A stretch of 64,000 nt of DNA from Exiguobacterium acetylicum (GTDB lineage: Bacteria; Bacillota; Bacilli; Exiguobacteriales; Exiguobacteriaceae): contig NZ_CP082333.1 of assembly GCF_019890935.1 (NCBI RefSeq), forward strand, positions 2,258,001-2,322,000, in the 5' to 3' direction. This document shows positions 55,660-64,000 of the stretch, piece by piece. The position numbers were made by a program, and so were the translations under genes. The stretch's first letter is position 1, and each line of letters opens with the position of its first letter. The notes under the pieces were generated by a model. It worked only from the letters and a program-made list of their open reading frames with translations, was not told the DNA's origin and did not search any database.

Positions 55660-57375
55660 TTAATCCACTCCTAAACGTTTTCGACCGAAGAAGGCAAGTG
55701 CTGCTTCAGCGCTCCACGTATTGATGACATCAGACGCCTCCAAATAGGCTTTACGTGCATGGAGGACTCCAAGTTTCATATCTTCTAACATTTCTGGTCG
55801 GTGTGTATCCGTATTGATCAAAATTTTCACACCAGCAGCCTTCGCTTTTGCTAGGGAACTTGCCGTCAAATCGAATCGTGCCGGGTTGGCATTCATCTCA
55901 AGCGCTGTTCCTGTCTCGGCTGCTAGTTCGATCAAGCGATCGACGTTAACGGCATACCCTTCACGTCTACCGATGATTCGTCCTGTCGGATGGGCAATCA
56001 GAGAAACGTAAGGATTACGACACGCATTCTCTAGCCGTTGCATGATCTCTTCTTCCGTCTGATCGAATTTCGAGTGAATCGAGGCAATGACGTAATCCAT
56101 CTCTTTTAAGAAATCATCTTCATAATCGAGCGACCCATCAGGCAAGATATCCATCTCGACGCCACATAAAATCGTCATCTCGGGATGTTTCTTGCGTGCT
56201 GCTTCGATTTCGACACGTTGCGCACGTAGACGTTCTTCCGTCAATCCATTGACGAACTTCATATATTTACTATGGTCGGTGATCGCCATCCATGTATACC
56301 CTCGTGCAGCACACGCATCGACCAGTTCTTCAACAGATAATGTGCCATCTGACCATGTCGTATGCATGTGCACATCTGCTTGAATATCCTGTTCCGTCAA
56401 AAGGCGTGACAAATCCTGTTCGAACTCTTGACGCCCTGCTCGTAATTCAGGTGCGATGAACGGTAAGTCGTACCGCGCAAACAATTCTTCTTCCGTCTTC
56501 GGCTGCACTAATCCTTGCTCGGTCTCAACGCCATATTCAGAAATGCTCTCTCCCCGTTCTTTGGCGAGTTGACGCATCCGGACATTGTGATCCTTCGAAC
56601 CCGTGAAGTGATGTAATGTGGATGCGTACGCCGCGTCATCGACGATTCGGAAATCAACCGCGATATAATGGACGTCTCGTTTTAAGACGAGTGATACTTT
56701 CGTGCTGCCGGCAGCGATGACTTCATCGATGAGCGACAGCTCCAATAGTTGCTCCTTGATCCGTTCCGGTTCGTTCGTCGAGAGGATGAAATCAAGATCC
56801 TTGCACGTCTCTTCTGCTCGGCGGAAACTTCCACCAACTTCGAAGCGAATGATTTCATCGAACGACGCAAGGGTCTGATTTAATTCCGCAACGACCTTCC
56901 GCATGACACCATACGGTAATCGTTCTGGTCGTGTTTCAAACGTTTCGAGCGCTTTGACGTACTTTTCGACCGTCTTCTTACCGAATCCAGGCATCGCTTC
57001 GACTGTACCATCCGCTAATTTCTCTGCAAAGGAATCTGCATCAATGACGCCGACTTCATGCAATTTAGCAAGTTTCTTCCCACCAAGACCTGGGATCTTC
57101 AGTAAAGCAATCAGTCCTTCCGGTACTTCTTGTTCGAGTTCCGTCAGTGCCGTACTCGTTCCCGTTTCCCGGTACTCCTCAAGAACAGCGGCCGTTCCTT
57201 TACCAATCCCCTTCATCGCCGTGAAATCGTCGATTGCCATGAAGTCAGCATCCGATGCCTCGAGGATACTTGCTGCTTTTCGGAAAGCATTGATCTTAAA
57301 CGGATTTTCCCCTTTAACCTCTAGATAGACTGAGATTCGTTCCAAGTGACGCATTGCATCTTGAATCGTACGCAT
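55660..57375 (-). CDS. polX: DNA polymerase/3'-5' exonuclease PolX
   Basis: A family X repair polymerase with a PHP nuclease domain. It has 571 residues. HhH motifs occur at about 55-70 and 90-140, the nucleotidyltransferase has GGSFRRAEETCKDLDFI, and the PHP domain has DVHMHTTWSDG (about 336-346), HSKYMKF and HPTGRIIGRR. The start is ATG at 57375 with GGGGAG eight nt upstream; an upstream in-frame start is rejected. A terminator hairpin ends 15 nt before the start codon. Confidence 0.96.
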   Translation of the reverse strand: MRTIQDAMRHLERISVYLEVKGENPFKINAFRKAASILEASDADFMAIDDFTAMKGIGKGTAAVLEEYRETGTSTALTELEQEVPEGLIALLKIPGLGGKKLAKLHEVGVIDADSFAEKLADGTVEAMPGFGKKTVEKYVKALETFETRPERLPYGVMRKVVAELNQTLASFDEIIRFEVGGSFRRAEETCKDLDFILSTNEPERIKEQLLELSLIDEVIAAGSTKVSLVLKRDVHYIAVDFRIVDDAAYASTLHHFTGSKDHNVRMRQLAKERGESISEYGVETEQGLVQPKTEEELFARYDLPFIAPELRAGRQEFEQDLSRLLTEQDIQADVHMHTTWSDGTLSVEELVDACAARGYTWMAITDHSKYMKFVNGLTEERLRAQRVEIEAARKKHPEMTILCGVEMDILPDGSLDYEDDFLKEMDYVIASIHSKFDQTEEEIMQRLENACRNPYVSLIAHPTGRIIGRREGYAVNVDRLIELAAETGTALEMNANPARFDLTASSLAKAKAAGVKILINTDTHRPEMLEDMKLGVLHARKAYLEASDVINTWSAEAALAFFGRKRLGVD

Positions 57376-57390
57376 GTGCAATTCTCCCCT

Positions 57391-57417
57391 CAAAAAAAGC
57401 TCCCATTTAACGGGAGC
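57391..57417 (-). terminator. cvpA terminator directly upstream of polX
   Basis: A 6-bp GC-rich stem GCTCCC/GGGAGC, 7-nt loop, and seven T on the minus strand that end just before the polX ribosome site. Confidence 0.8.
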
Positions 57418-57421
57418 ATGT

Positions 57422-57970
57422 TTATTTTATCAATCCAACTTGATCCATCAGCCAATTCGCAAGGAGCGGTGTATGTTGGATGATGAAACTTGCCAAACTC
57501 GAGTCTGCAATGGCATCCTGTATCGACTGAATCGGAACGAATGCTGCGAGGAACAAGAGTAAGAAAATGAAGATGTACATCTCGATGAAGCCAAAGACGC
57601 CACCTAATAATCCTTTGACTTGTTTTAAAATCGGAATGTTCGTCAACGAATCAAACATCGATAACAAGATTGCTAAGATGATTTTTGTACCAAAGAACAG
57701 GACGACGAACCAAAAGGCTTTGTAGAACACCTCATCGAGTCGTGCTGAACTTGGAATTGCGAACATCGTCAAGTCGATTCCCGCATCATCCAGTGTCGAC
57801 GGATATGGAACCCACAAACGGAATTTCGTCGCCAGTTCCTCATAGAACGACAAGGCGACGATGAAGGAAATGATCAGGCTGAGCAAATGCCCGGCCTGCA
57901 ATACGACTCCCCGTCGGACACCCGTCATGACGCCTAAGGCGAGAAGTAATAAGATAACGAAAGAAATCAT
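57422..57970 (-). CDS. cvpA: CvpA family membrane protein (YshB)
   Basis: A 182-residue protein with four or five membrane helices, the CvpA/colicin V production layout. The N terminus ISFVILLLLALGVMTGVRRGVVLQAGHL and the mid LFDSLTNIPILKQVKGLLGGVFGF are typical. The role is not settled. It lies between zapA and polX, as yshB does in B. subtilis. Confidence 0.9.
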   Translation of the reverse strand: MISFVILLLLALGVMTGVRRGVVLQAGHLLSLIISFIVALSFYEELATKFRLWVPYPSTLDDAGIDLTMFAIPSSARLDEVFYKAFWFVVLFFGTKIILAILLSMFDSLTNIPILKQVKGLLGGVFGFIEMYIFIFLLLFLAAFVPIQSIQDAIADSSLASFIIQHTPLLANWLMDQVGLIK

Positions 57971-57973
57971 AGT

Positions 57974-58210
57974 TTATAGTTCACCCAAATTCTTTTTTAT
58001 TTTTACGTAATCACTACCAATATTAAGCGCCGCTAGGACGGCGATTTGACGAACGTCGAGTTGTGGTGCTTGTTCTCGGATTTCTCGAATTTTCGTATCG
58101 ACGAGGAGACCCACTTCGCGTACGTGTTCTGGCGACTCCGTTCCGACAATCGTATAATCATTGCCTGCGATATGAATCGTCGTCCGGTTCAACCCTTCTG
58201 AATCAGCCAT
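57974..58210 (-). CDS. zapA: Cell division protein ZapA
   Basis: A small coiled-coil protein that bundles FtsZ. It has 78 residues. The N-terminal beta part TTIHIAGNDYTIVGTESPEHVREV fits. The start is ATG at 58210 with GAGGAGGA upstream; an ATG at 58243 is rejected. It diverges from rnhC, the same pair as in B. subtilis. Confidence 0.93.
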   Translation of the reverse strand: MADSEGLNRTTIHIAGNDYTIVGTESPEHVREVGLLVDTKIREIREQAPQLDVRQIAVLAALNIGSDYVKIKKNLGEL

Positions 58211-58330
58211 TTTTCTGTCCTCCTCATACTTTGCTTCTTTCATATAGTACCATCATTTTCGTTTTAGGAAAAGAAGTCCCCCATCGGTCTTAAGGATGGT
58301 ATGCTTAATCCCGGAAAGGGAGGTTATCTC

Positions 58331-59251
58331 GTGGGAACTACCGTTTTACGCTTATCTAAAGAAAAGCAAGACCTCGTCATACAAGAGTTTAAACAAGGGC
58401 AGACGAAGAGTCCACCGTATGCCCGGTTCGCAGCTAAAATACCTGGATGTGTCATCACGATTTACAATTCTGGAAAAGTGATGTTTCAAGGAACCGAAGC
58501 TGAAACCATCGCTTCACGCTTCGGCACGGCTACACCGACTAAATCGAAGGAACCACTTGTTTCAACGTTACCAAATGGTTTTGCAGAATGGTCCGTTGCT
58601 GGCAGTGACGAAGTTGGAAAAGGCGATTTCTTCGGTCCACTCGTCGTCGTCGCTTCCTTCGTTGATCGAAAGCAGATTGCACTTCTTCACGAACTCGGTG
58701 TTCGGGACTCCAAGCACTTGAATGACACGGAGATTCGAAAAATCGCCCGTGATCTCCATGCTGTCATTCCGTACACATATCGTATCCTGCACAATCCAGA
58801 ATACAATCAAATGCAACGCACGATGACACAAGGAAAGATGACTGCCCTGATGCATAATGATGTACTCGAGCGACTGCTTGACCAACTGGAGACGAAACCA
58901 GAAGCGATCTTGATTGATCAGTTCGCTGAAAAGACCGTTTACTATAAACACTTGTCTGGTGTCGTCAATCCCGTTCGAGAAAATGTCTACTTCTCGACCA
59001 AGGCGGAGCAACTCCATGTCGCCGTCGCTGCCTCATCGATCATTGCTCGCGCCATCTTTTTGAAGGAGATGGACAACTTGAGTGAAACAACCGGTGTCGT
59101 CATTCCGAAAGGTGCTGGTGCCAAGGTCGATCAAGTCGCCGCTTCACTGATTTTACGTTATGGAGCTGATAAACTTCGTGACTGGACGAAAGCCCATTTT
59201 GCAAATACGAAAAAGGCACAACAACTAGCTGCGAAACGAAACCGACCATGA
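58331..59251 (+). CDS. rnhC: Ribonuclease HIII
   Basis: It degrades RNA in RNA-DNA hybrids. It has 306 residues. An N-terminal TBP-like substrate domain (about 1-85) precedes the catalytic domain with GSDEVGKGDFFGPLVV (about 92-107), the RDSK block and later acidic residues of the DEDE set. The start is GTG at 58331 with AAGGGAGG seven nt upstream; an ATG at 58301 would contain the ribosome site and is rejected. Confidence 0.95.
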   Translation: MGTTVLRLSKEKQDLVIQEFKQGQTKSPPYARFAAKIPGCVITIYNSGKVMFQGTEAETIASRFGTATPTKSKEPLVSTLPNGFAEWSVAGSDEVGKGDFFGPLVVVASFVDRKQIALLHELGVRDSKHLNDTEIRKIARDLHAVIPYTYRILHNPEYNQMQRTMTQGKMTALMHNDVLERLLDQLETKPEAILIDQFAEKTVYYKHLSGVVNPVRENVYFSTKAEQLHVAVAASSIIARAIFLKEMDNLSETTGVVIPKGAGAKVDQVAASLILRYGADKLRDWTKAHFANTKKAQQLAAKRNRP

Positions 59252-59276
59252 CCTTAACGGAATGATCGGTTTTTTT
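59240..59276 (+). terminator. rnhC intrinsic terminator
   Basis: A 10-bp stem with one mismatch (59240-59249 with 59262-59271), then TTTTTTT. It overlaps the rnhC stop region and the end of the converging murE. Confidence 0.8.
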
Positions 59277-60741
59277 AAATGACGGACTCCCCTTCAGACA
59301 GTCGTTCTAATTCCGCAAGAAGTATGTGTTTTTCATTAAAAGGAATCGTTTTTGTACCGATTCGTTCTACCTCATCATGACCTTTCCCGACGATGACGAT
59401 GCGTTTTCCTTCGTGCGCCAGATGCGCTGCTTGTACGAGCGCTTCGTGACGGGATGTATGGCACCCTACTAAGTGTTCACGTGGAATATCGACGATTAGT
59501 TCTTCGATGATTCGATCCGGATTCTCTGTCCTCGCATCATGGACCGTTGCGATGATGTGTTCACAATATTTGCTTGCGATTCGCCCCATCTCCGCTCGTT
59601 TCGTTCGATCACGCTCTCCAGCTGCGCTTAAAACGACCGATAGCGACTCTCCGGAAGAAGTGAGTGCCTGTAAACATTTTTCTAGACCATCCGGTGTATG
59701 GGCATAATCGATATAAACCTCACAAGGTGCCCAGTCCAGTCGTTCGAGTCGCCCTTTCGGCAATTCCAGTTCTGGAATGTGACGAATCAACGTATAGAGA
59801 TTAGCATCGCCTGCCCGCAACAATCCCATCGCTGCCGCTAAATTCGCTGCATTGAATTCACCTAGTAAAGCTGTCGGCACACGTGTCGTCGTCTCGTCGA
59901 TCCGCACATTGACGGTGTCTGTTAACCATTCGACCGCGATTTGTGACGTCCGATGTGGTTGCGTCGTATACCAGATGACAGGTTGTAAAGGCGCAGCTTC
60001 TCGCATGACGCGACTCCAACCATCTTCTCGATTCAAGACGATAGTCCGACCATTTGACGCAGCGACTTGTTGAAACAACAACGCTTTCGTCTTGGCGTAA
60101 TCCTCCATTGAATGGTGGTAATCCAGATGATCATGCGTCAGGTTCGTAAATGCCGCCGAGTGGAAAGACACTCCTTCGACTCGACCTTCAGCTAATGCGT
60201 GAGAGGACACTTCAATGATGCAATCCGTCACGCCTTTTTCAACCATTTCATACAACAGTCGATGTAAGATGATGGCTTCAGGCGTCGTATTCGGCGTCTC
60301 AATGAGTTCCTCATCAATTCGTGCACCGACCGTGCTGATCATGCCGGCTTTTATACCTGTTGCTCGAAAGAGATCATACGCCAATTTCGTCGTCGTCGTT
60401 TTTCCGTTCGTTCCGGTTACACCGTAGACGCGCATTTTTTGACTCGGTTGATCGTAAAAGCGATTCGCGACTTGACCTGCAAGTCGTTTCGTATCCGGCA
60501 CAGTAATGACGGGAATCGGGCAATCCAGAAACGATCGTTCAGCTAAAATCGCCACAGCCCCGTTTTCGATTGCCTGATTGATATAATCGTGACCATCAAC
60601 CGTGTAGCCGTTGATACAGATGAATAATCCGCCAGGTGTGATTTGTCGCGAATCGGTTGCGATATTCGAAATGAGTGGATTGATTGCTTCCTTTATAGTG
60701 AATGGTAATAGTTCAGTCAGGAGCTTCGCTAGTCGATTCAT
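59275..60741 (-). CDS. murE: UDP-MurNAc-tripeptide synthetase MurE (stand-alone, unusual specificity motif)
   Basis: A Mur ligase adding the third residue of the peptidoglycan stem peptide. It has 488 residues. The ATP motif GTNGKTTTT (about 110-118), NLTHDHLDYH, the carbamylated-Lys segment YAKTKALLF (Lys217) and YAHTPDGLEKCL are intact. The DNPR motif that selects diaminopimelate is HDAR (401-404) here, and AAGERDRTKR resembles the Staphylococcus Lys-adding type. Exiguobacterium is known for Lys-based peptidoglycan, so L-Lys is the likely substrate. GGGAAGAG precedes the start. It stands outside any division cluster. Confidence 0.9.
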   Translation of the reverse strand: MNRLAKLLTELLPFTIKEAINPLISNIATDSRQITPGGLFICINGYTVDGHDYINQAIENGAVAILAERSFLDCPIPVITVPDTKRLAGQVANRFYDQPSQKMRVYGVTGTNGKTTTTKLAYDLFRATGIKAGMISTVGARIDEELIETPNTTPEAIILHRLLYEMVEKGVTDCIIEVSSHALAEGRVEGVSFHSAAFTNLTHDHLDYHHSMEDYAKTKALLFQQVAASNGRTIVLNREDGWSRVMREAAPLQPVIWYTTQPHRTSQIAVEWLTDTVNVRIDETTTRVPTALLGEFNAANLAAAMGLLRAGDANLYTLIRHIPELELPKGRLERLDWAPCEVYIDYAHTPDGLEKCLQALTSSGESLSVVLSAAGERDRTKRAEMGRIASKYCEHIIATVHDARTENPDRIIEELIVDIPREHLVGCHTSRHEALVQAAHLAHEGKRIVIVGKGHDEVERIGTKTIPFNEKHILLAELERLSEGESVI

Positions 60742-60967
60742 GATGTACTCTTCCCTTCTTGTCTCTTCTCTATGTCAAGATGAATTAGTCAACCGATCAC
60801 ATCAGCAGTTGTATCCACTGTTTCAAGTAAATCAAATACTCTTTTACGGAACATACCCGCTTTAAGACTTGCTTAATCTTTTATCATGCTAGAAAATTAT
60901 TCTCTTCAATGCACGAAACGAGTGTTTCTTCCCTTGCACCTCTTAGTCAGCTTTGATACACTCTTAA

Positions 60968-60983
60968 AGTTAACTAGTTAACT
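60968..60983. promoter_or_regulatory. Palindromic operator before the MarR gene
   Basis: Two adjacent copies of the palindrome AGTTAACT lie between a -35-like TTGATA (about 60954) and the start codon, probably over the -10 region. This fits autoregulation by the MarR protein. Confidence 0.65.
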
Positions 60984-60998
60984 AAAAGGAGAAATAGG

Positions 60999-61427
60999 AT
61001 GCTCTACACACAAGAAGATGTACTCGGACAACTATCAAAAGTCTCACGTCTCGTTAAACGAGAAATTGATGCTACCTTGCTTCCCTACTCGTTACATACG
61101 GGTCAATGGGCACTAATAAAAGCAGTCGCATTACTACAACCTGTTTCACAAGTCCAACTGGCCGATTATTTAATCATTGAAAAACCAGCTGTGACGAAAA
61201 CCGTCTCACGTCTTGAGACGCTTGGTTTCATCACTCGGATAAAAGAAGGACGAACACACTTTGTCTCGTTGACACCTTTAGCCAATGAACGGTTCGACCA
61301 AATCGATGCTGCGGTCCAAGAGACCCACCAACGCTTACTCGCCTCCTTCTCCCTTACCGATCAGCAACAGCTTGGTGAATGGATGACGCACCTACTTACT
61401 CTACATCGACAGGAGGAATCTTCATGA
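60999..61427 (+). CDS. MarR family transcriptional regulator
   Basis: A 142-residue winged-helix regulator: QVQLADYLIIEKPAVTKTVSRLETLGFITRIKEGRTHFVSLT is the DNA-binding core (about 50-92), flanked by the dimerisation helices. AAGGAG lies seven nt upstream. Its end overlaps the MFS gene as ATGA, so it most likely controls that transporter. The inducer is unknown. Confidence 0.9.
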   Translation: MLYTQEDVLGQLSKVSRLVKREIDATLLPYSLHTGQWALIKAVALLQPVSQVQLADYLIIEKPAVTKTVSRLETLGFITRIKEGRTHFVSLTPLANERFDQIDAAVQETHQRLLASFSLTDQQQLGEWMTHLLTLHRQEESS

Positions 61428-62611
61428 CCGCTCGGTTATTCTCGCGTCATTACATCATGACGCTGATCATTAACCTATTGCTCTTCATCACGTTTTATCT
61501 ACTCAATGCCTCACTTCCTTTACTCGCTGCTAAACAGTTTCCAGTCTCCGCTTCAGCACTCGGGTGGATCGTGACGAGTTTCATCCTGGCAACCGTCTGT
61601 TCTCGTCCATTGATTGGTCACTGGTTAGATCGTTACGACTTAAAGCGCGTCTTAATGATCTCTGCAAGTCTCTTTACAGTCATGAGTATCTGCTACATGC
61701 TCGTCCTACCTTTGGAATCATTTTTCTATCTAATCATCATCCGTATCATCCACGGATTTAGTTTCGGGATGTTATCTTCTTCGATCAGCCTCGCCGTCAC
61801 GACATTGATTCCAAAGACACGTCAAGGCGAAGGTATGGGGTATTTCGTCCTTTCGATGAACTTGGCATCCGTCCTTGGTCCTGTCATCGGTCTTGCCTTT
61901 ATTCAAGAAAAAGCATTCGTTCTGTACTTCGTGACAGTTGCTGCCCTAGCAGTCATCGCCTTGTTGTTAATGATGCGTCTACCGCTGACGAGTCAACATG
62001 TTCCAAGTACGTCCGCGTTTCGTCTAAGCCAATCCCTCTTCTTATCACGTCCGCTTTTGTTGGTGGCGACTCTTTTGGCAGGCGTTGCGATTTCTAGTAC
62101 ATCAGCGTTCATCTCACTGTATACGGACTCGATTGGACATATCGCATATGCTTCTTATTTTTATGCGTTAGTCGCTCTCGGAATGGTCGGGATTCGACCA
62201 ATTGCCGGAAAATTGTTTGATCAGCGAGGTGCTGCATTCGTGCTGTTGCCCTCGTATACCCTTTATATGATTGGCTTTGTCATTCTCGGCATGTATCCTT
62301 CGTTTGCTGGTTTATTGACTGCTGCCATCATCATTGGTATCGGTTCTGCTTCCATCTTCCCGGGACTTCAAACTGTCCTTTTGAACTTCGCACCTCCCGC
62401 ACAGAAAGGGAAAGCCATCTCGACCTTTTTCCTTGCTTACGACACAGGTTTTGGAATCGGTGCCTTGATTCTTGCTACGGTCGCAAGCGGTATCGGCTAT
62501 TCCAATATGTTCTTGTCCTGTAGTCTGATCGTTCTCGTAAGTGGTCTACTGTATTTCACCTTTACGAAACGACAAGCTGCGTCATCTGAAACAGAAGAAC
62601 TTGCTTCTTGA
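61424..62611 (+). CDS. MFS transporter (probable drug or metabolite efflux)
   Basis: A 395-residue major facilitator with 12 predicted helices. The loop 2-3 motif RPLIGHWLDRYDLKRVLM and the helix 5 motif VLGPVIGLAF (motif C, usual in antiporters) point to a proton-coupled exporter. The start is ATG at 61424, overlapping the MarR stop, with AGGAGG seven nt upstream; an in-frame start at 61379 is rejected. The substrate is unknown. Confidence 0.88.
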   Translation: MTARLFSRHYIMTLIINLLLFITFYLLNASLPLLAAKQFPVSASALGWIVTSFILATVCSRPLIGHWLDRYDLKRVLMISASLFTVMSICYMLVLPLESFFYLIIIRIIHGFSFGMLSSSISLAVTTLIPKTRQGEGMGYFVLSMNLASVLGPVIGLAFIQEKAFVLYFVTVAALAVIALLLMMRLPLTSQHVPSTSAFRLSQSLFLSRPLLLVATLLAGVAISSTSAFISLYTDSIGHIAYASYFYALVALGMVGIRPIAGKLFDQRGAAFVLLPSYTLYMIGFVILGMYPSFAGLLTAAIIIGIGSASIFPGLQTVLLNFAPPAQKGKAISTFFLAYDTGFGIGALILATVASGIGYSNMFLSCSLIVLVSGLLYFTFTKRQAASSETEELAS

Positions 62612-62627
62612 ATCTGTCGTCAAACGA

Positions 62628-62664
62628 AAATAGCCGCCTTCCTCTGAAAGGAAAGCGGCTGTTT
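62628..62664. terminator. Bidirectional terminator between the MFS gene and pheT
   Basis: A 15-bp stem (62628-62642 with 62650-62664) containing two G-U type pairs, with A and T runs on the flanks. It ends pheT on the minus strand and can end the MFS gene. Confidence 0.88.
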
Positions 62665-62675
62665 GTTTATCCTGA

Positions 62676-64000
62676 TTATGCGCGAAGTTCCGCATTGAAC
62701 GTTTCTTTCACTGCATCTACGACTCGCTGTTGCGCTGTCGTGATTTCTTCATCGACTAACGTCCGTTCTTTGTTTTGATAACGGAGGGAGAAAGCGAATG
62801 ATTTTTCATTCTCTCCGACGTTCTCACCCGTGTAGACATCAAACAATTCGATCGTCTGAAGAAGTGGACCGGCTGCTTCCGTCATGACATCGACGATGGA
62901 TTGCGCCGTCACTGATCGCTCGACGACGATAGCTAAGTCGCGTGTCATTGATGGGAAACGTGAAATTTCCGAGTAGACCTGCTCTTCTTTCGAACGTAGT
63001 GCCATCGCCTCTAATTCAAAGACGTACACTTCTTTTAGACCATACTGTTCTTTTGACAGACCAGGATGCACTTGACCGACGAATCCGATCGCTTCTCCGT
63101 CAAGCAAAATGCGCGCCGTCCGTCCTGGGTGCATCGATGGAATGCTCGCTGCCTCGAACGTCAACGTAACACCGACTGCAGAAGCGAGTGTCTCGACGAT
63201 TCCTTTCATGACGAAGAAATCTGTTTTGACGAGCGTTCCGTGCGCACGGTGTTGTTCTGACACACCGACTGCGACGCCACCGATCATTTCTTGTTCAATC
63301 GGGAGTGTCTCAAGTGACGCATCCCGTTGCAGATAAACACTGCCGAGTTCATAAAACGCGACATCGGCATGCTGTCGTGCGACGTTATGCTGCGCGACTT
63401 CAAGGAGTCCCGGAATGAGTGACGTCCGCAGTGTCGAACGTGCTTCACTGATTGGCATCGCCAGTTTGACCGGATGCAAATCTTCTCGTTCATTGAATTG
63501 CATCGCGCGTTGTTCGCTCGTCAATGAATACGTGATGGCTTGCGAAAGACCTGCTCCCTGCAATGTCCGGCGTAAATGACGACGGTGAATGTTCCGTTTT
63601 GGTAAGAAGCCACGGCTCGCTTCAGACGGTAAGCTTGAAGTCAGTGCATCATATCCGTAGAGACGAGCGACTTCTTCCGCTAAATCAGCTGGAATTTTCA
63701 AGTCTTGGCGGCGAGTCGGTACGCTAACTGTCAAGGCATCACCCGATAATTCAACACCGAGACCAAGACGTTCGAGTAACGTTTGCATGACCGTTCCTTC
63801 AATCTCCATACCAAGACGGTGATTGATGTACGAGACACTCGCTTCAATCAAGTGATCGTCAAGCTCGAGCGTTCCTGCTTGAGCGACACCAGCCTGAACC
63901 GTTCCACCCGAGAGTTCAGCAATCAAAGTTGCAGCCCGATCGAGTGCTAACAAGACACGACGTGGATCAACACCCTTTTCGAAACGAGCACTTGAGTCCG
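62676..64000 (-). CDS. pheT: Phenylalanyl-tRNA synthetase beta subunit (5' end beyond window)
   Basis: The C-terminal 441 residues of PheT are visible; the frame stays open to the right edge (SSARFEKGVDPRRVLLALDRA), so no start codon is in the window. The B5 domain with AEEVARLYGYDAL, the catalytic-core-like domain (RTSLIPGLLEV, FYELGSVYL) and the C-terminal FDX-ACB domain (FPSMTRDLAIVVE to LVDEEITTAQQRVVDAV) follow in the usual order. It forms the alpha2-beta2 enzyme with PheS, which should lie to the right. Confidence 0.97.
   Translation of the reverse strand, partial: DSSARFEKGVDPRRVLLALDRAATLIAELSGGTVQAGVAQAGTLELDDHLIEASVSYINHRLGMEIEGTVMQTLLERLGLGVELSGDALTVSVPTRRQDLKIPADLAEEVARLYGYDALTSSLPSEASRGFLPKRNIHRRHLRRTLQGAGLSQAITYSLTSEQRAMQFNEREDLHPVKLAMPISEARSTLRTSLIPGLLEVAQHNVARQHADVAFYELGSVYLQRDASLETLPIEQEMIGGVAVGVSEQHRAHGTLVKTDFFVMKGIVETLASAVGVTLTFEAASIPSMHPGRTARILLDGEAIGFVGQVHPGLSKEQYGLKEVYVFELEAMALRSKEEQVYSEISRFPSMTRDLAIVVERSVTAQSIVDVMTEAAGPLLQTIELFDVYTGENVGENEKSFAFSLRYQNKERTLVDEEITTAQQRVVDAVKETFNAELRA

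Noticed and set aside
63941-63949. CIRCE-like half site TTAGCACTC on the minus strand
   Set aside because: It lies inside the pheT coding sequence and the inverted second half is missing at the right distance.

Overview
The window is a Gram-positive Bacillales chromosome segment, most likely Exiguobacterium. The gene order follows the Bacillus subtilis stretch from pheT through rnhC, zapA, cvpA, polX, mutS2, yshE, lcfA, fadR, etfBA, trxA, uvrC, yslB, sdhCAB, ysmA, racE, rph, rdgB, ysnB, tig, clpX, lonA, engB, hemACDBL and valS to folC. The B. subtilis sporulation genes of this stretch (gerE, gerM, lonB, spoVID, ysxE) are absent, as expected of a non-sporulating relative. hemX and fadB are also absent. 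Almost every gene lies on the minus strand, so transcription runs from right to left. No insertion sequence, prophage or CRISPR array was seen.

Region 1 (1-10014) is a type IV pilus locus. It holds a PilB-type ATPase cut by the left edge, a small membrane protein and a VanW-domain protein on the minus strand. Divergent from these are two minor prepilins and a PilX-like protein. Converging on them is a 1195-residue exported protein (DUF5057-like, with an EF-hand-type loop and Ig-like domains) followed by an ankyrin-repeat membrane protein.

Region 2 (10082-19753) holds folC, valS with a T-box leader, and the haem genes hemA-C-D-B-L. The hemA promoter carries a near-consensus PerR box.

Region 3 (19879-27285) is inserted between hemA and engB. 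It is a tightly coupled five-gene operon: a membrane-anchored glycoside-hydrolase-like protein, a degenerate receiver-domain protein, a membrane-anchored HEAT-repeat protein, a processive family 2 glycosyltransferase and an AI-2E-family transporter. It looks like an uncharacterised surface or exopolysaccharide machine and is the best candidate for a new system here.

Region 4 (27469-38137) holds proteostasis genes (engB, lonA, clpX, tig), an unknown gene with a lipoprotein, tRNA-Arg, the ysnB-rdgB-rph-racE operon and a lone ptsH.

Region 5 (38203-49196) holds ysmA, sdhCAB with a possible cre site, yslB, yvbH, uvrC, a disulfide-oxidoreductase-like flavoprotein with a VOC protein, trxA and etfBA.

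Region 6 (49271-64000) holds fadR and lcfA with two FadR-type palindromes, a YitT protein, yshE with a probable 27-residue membrane peptide, mutS2, polX, cvpA, zapA, rnhC, a stand-alone murE, a MarR/MFS pair and the 3' part of pheT. Many start codons were moved inward from the longest reading frame to the one with a good ribosome binding site; each case is explained in its entry.
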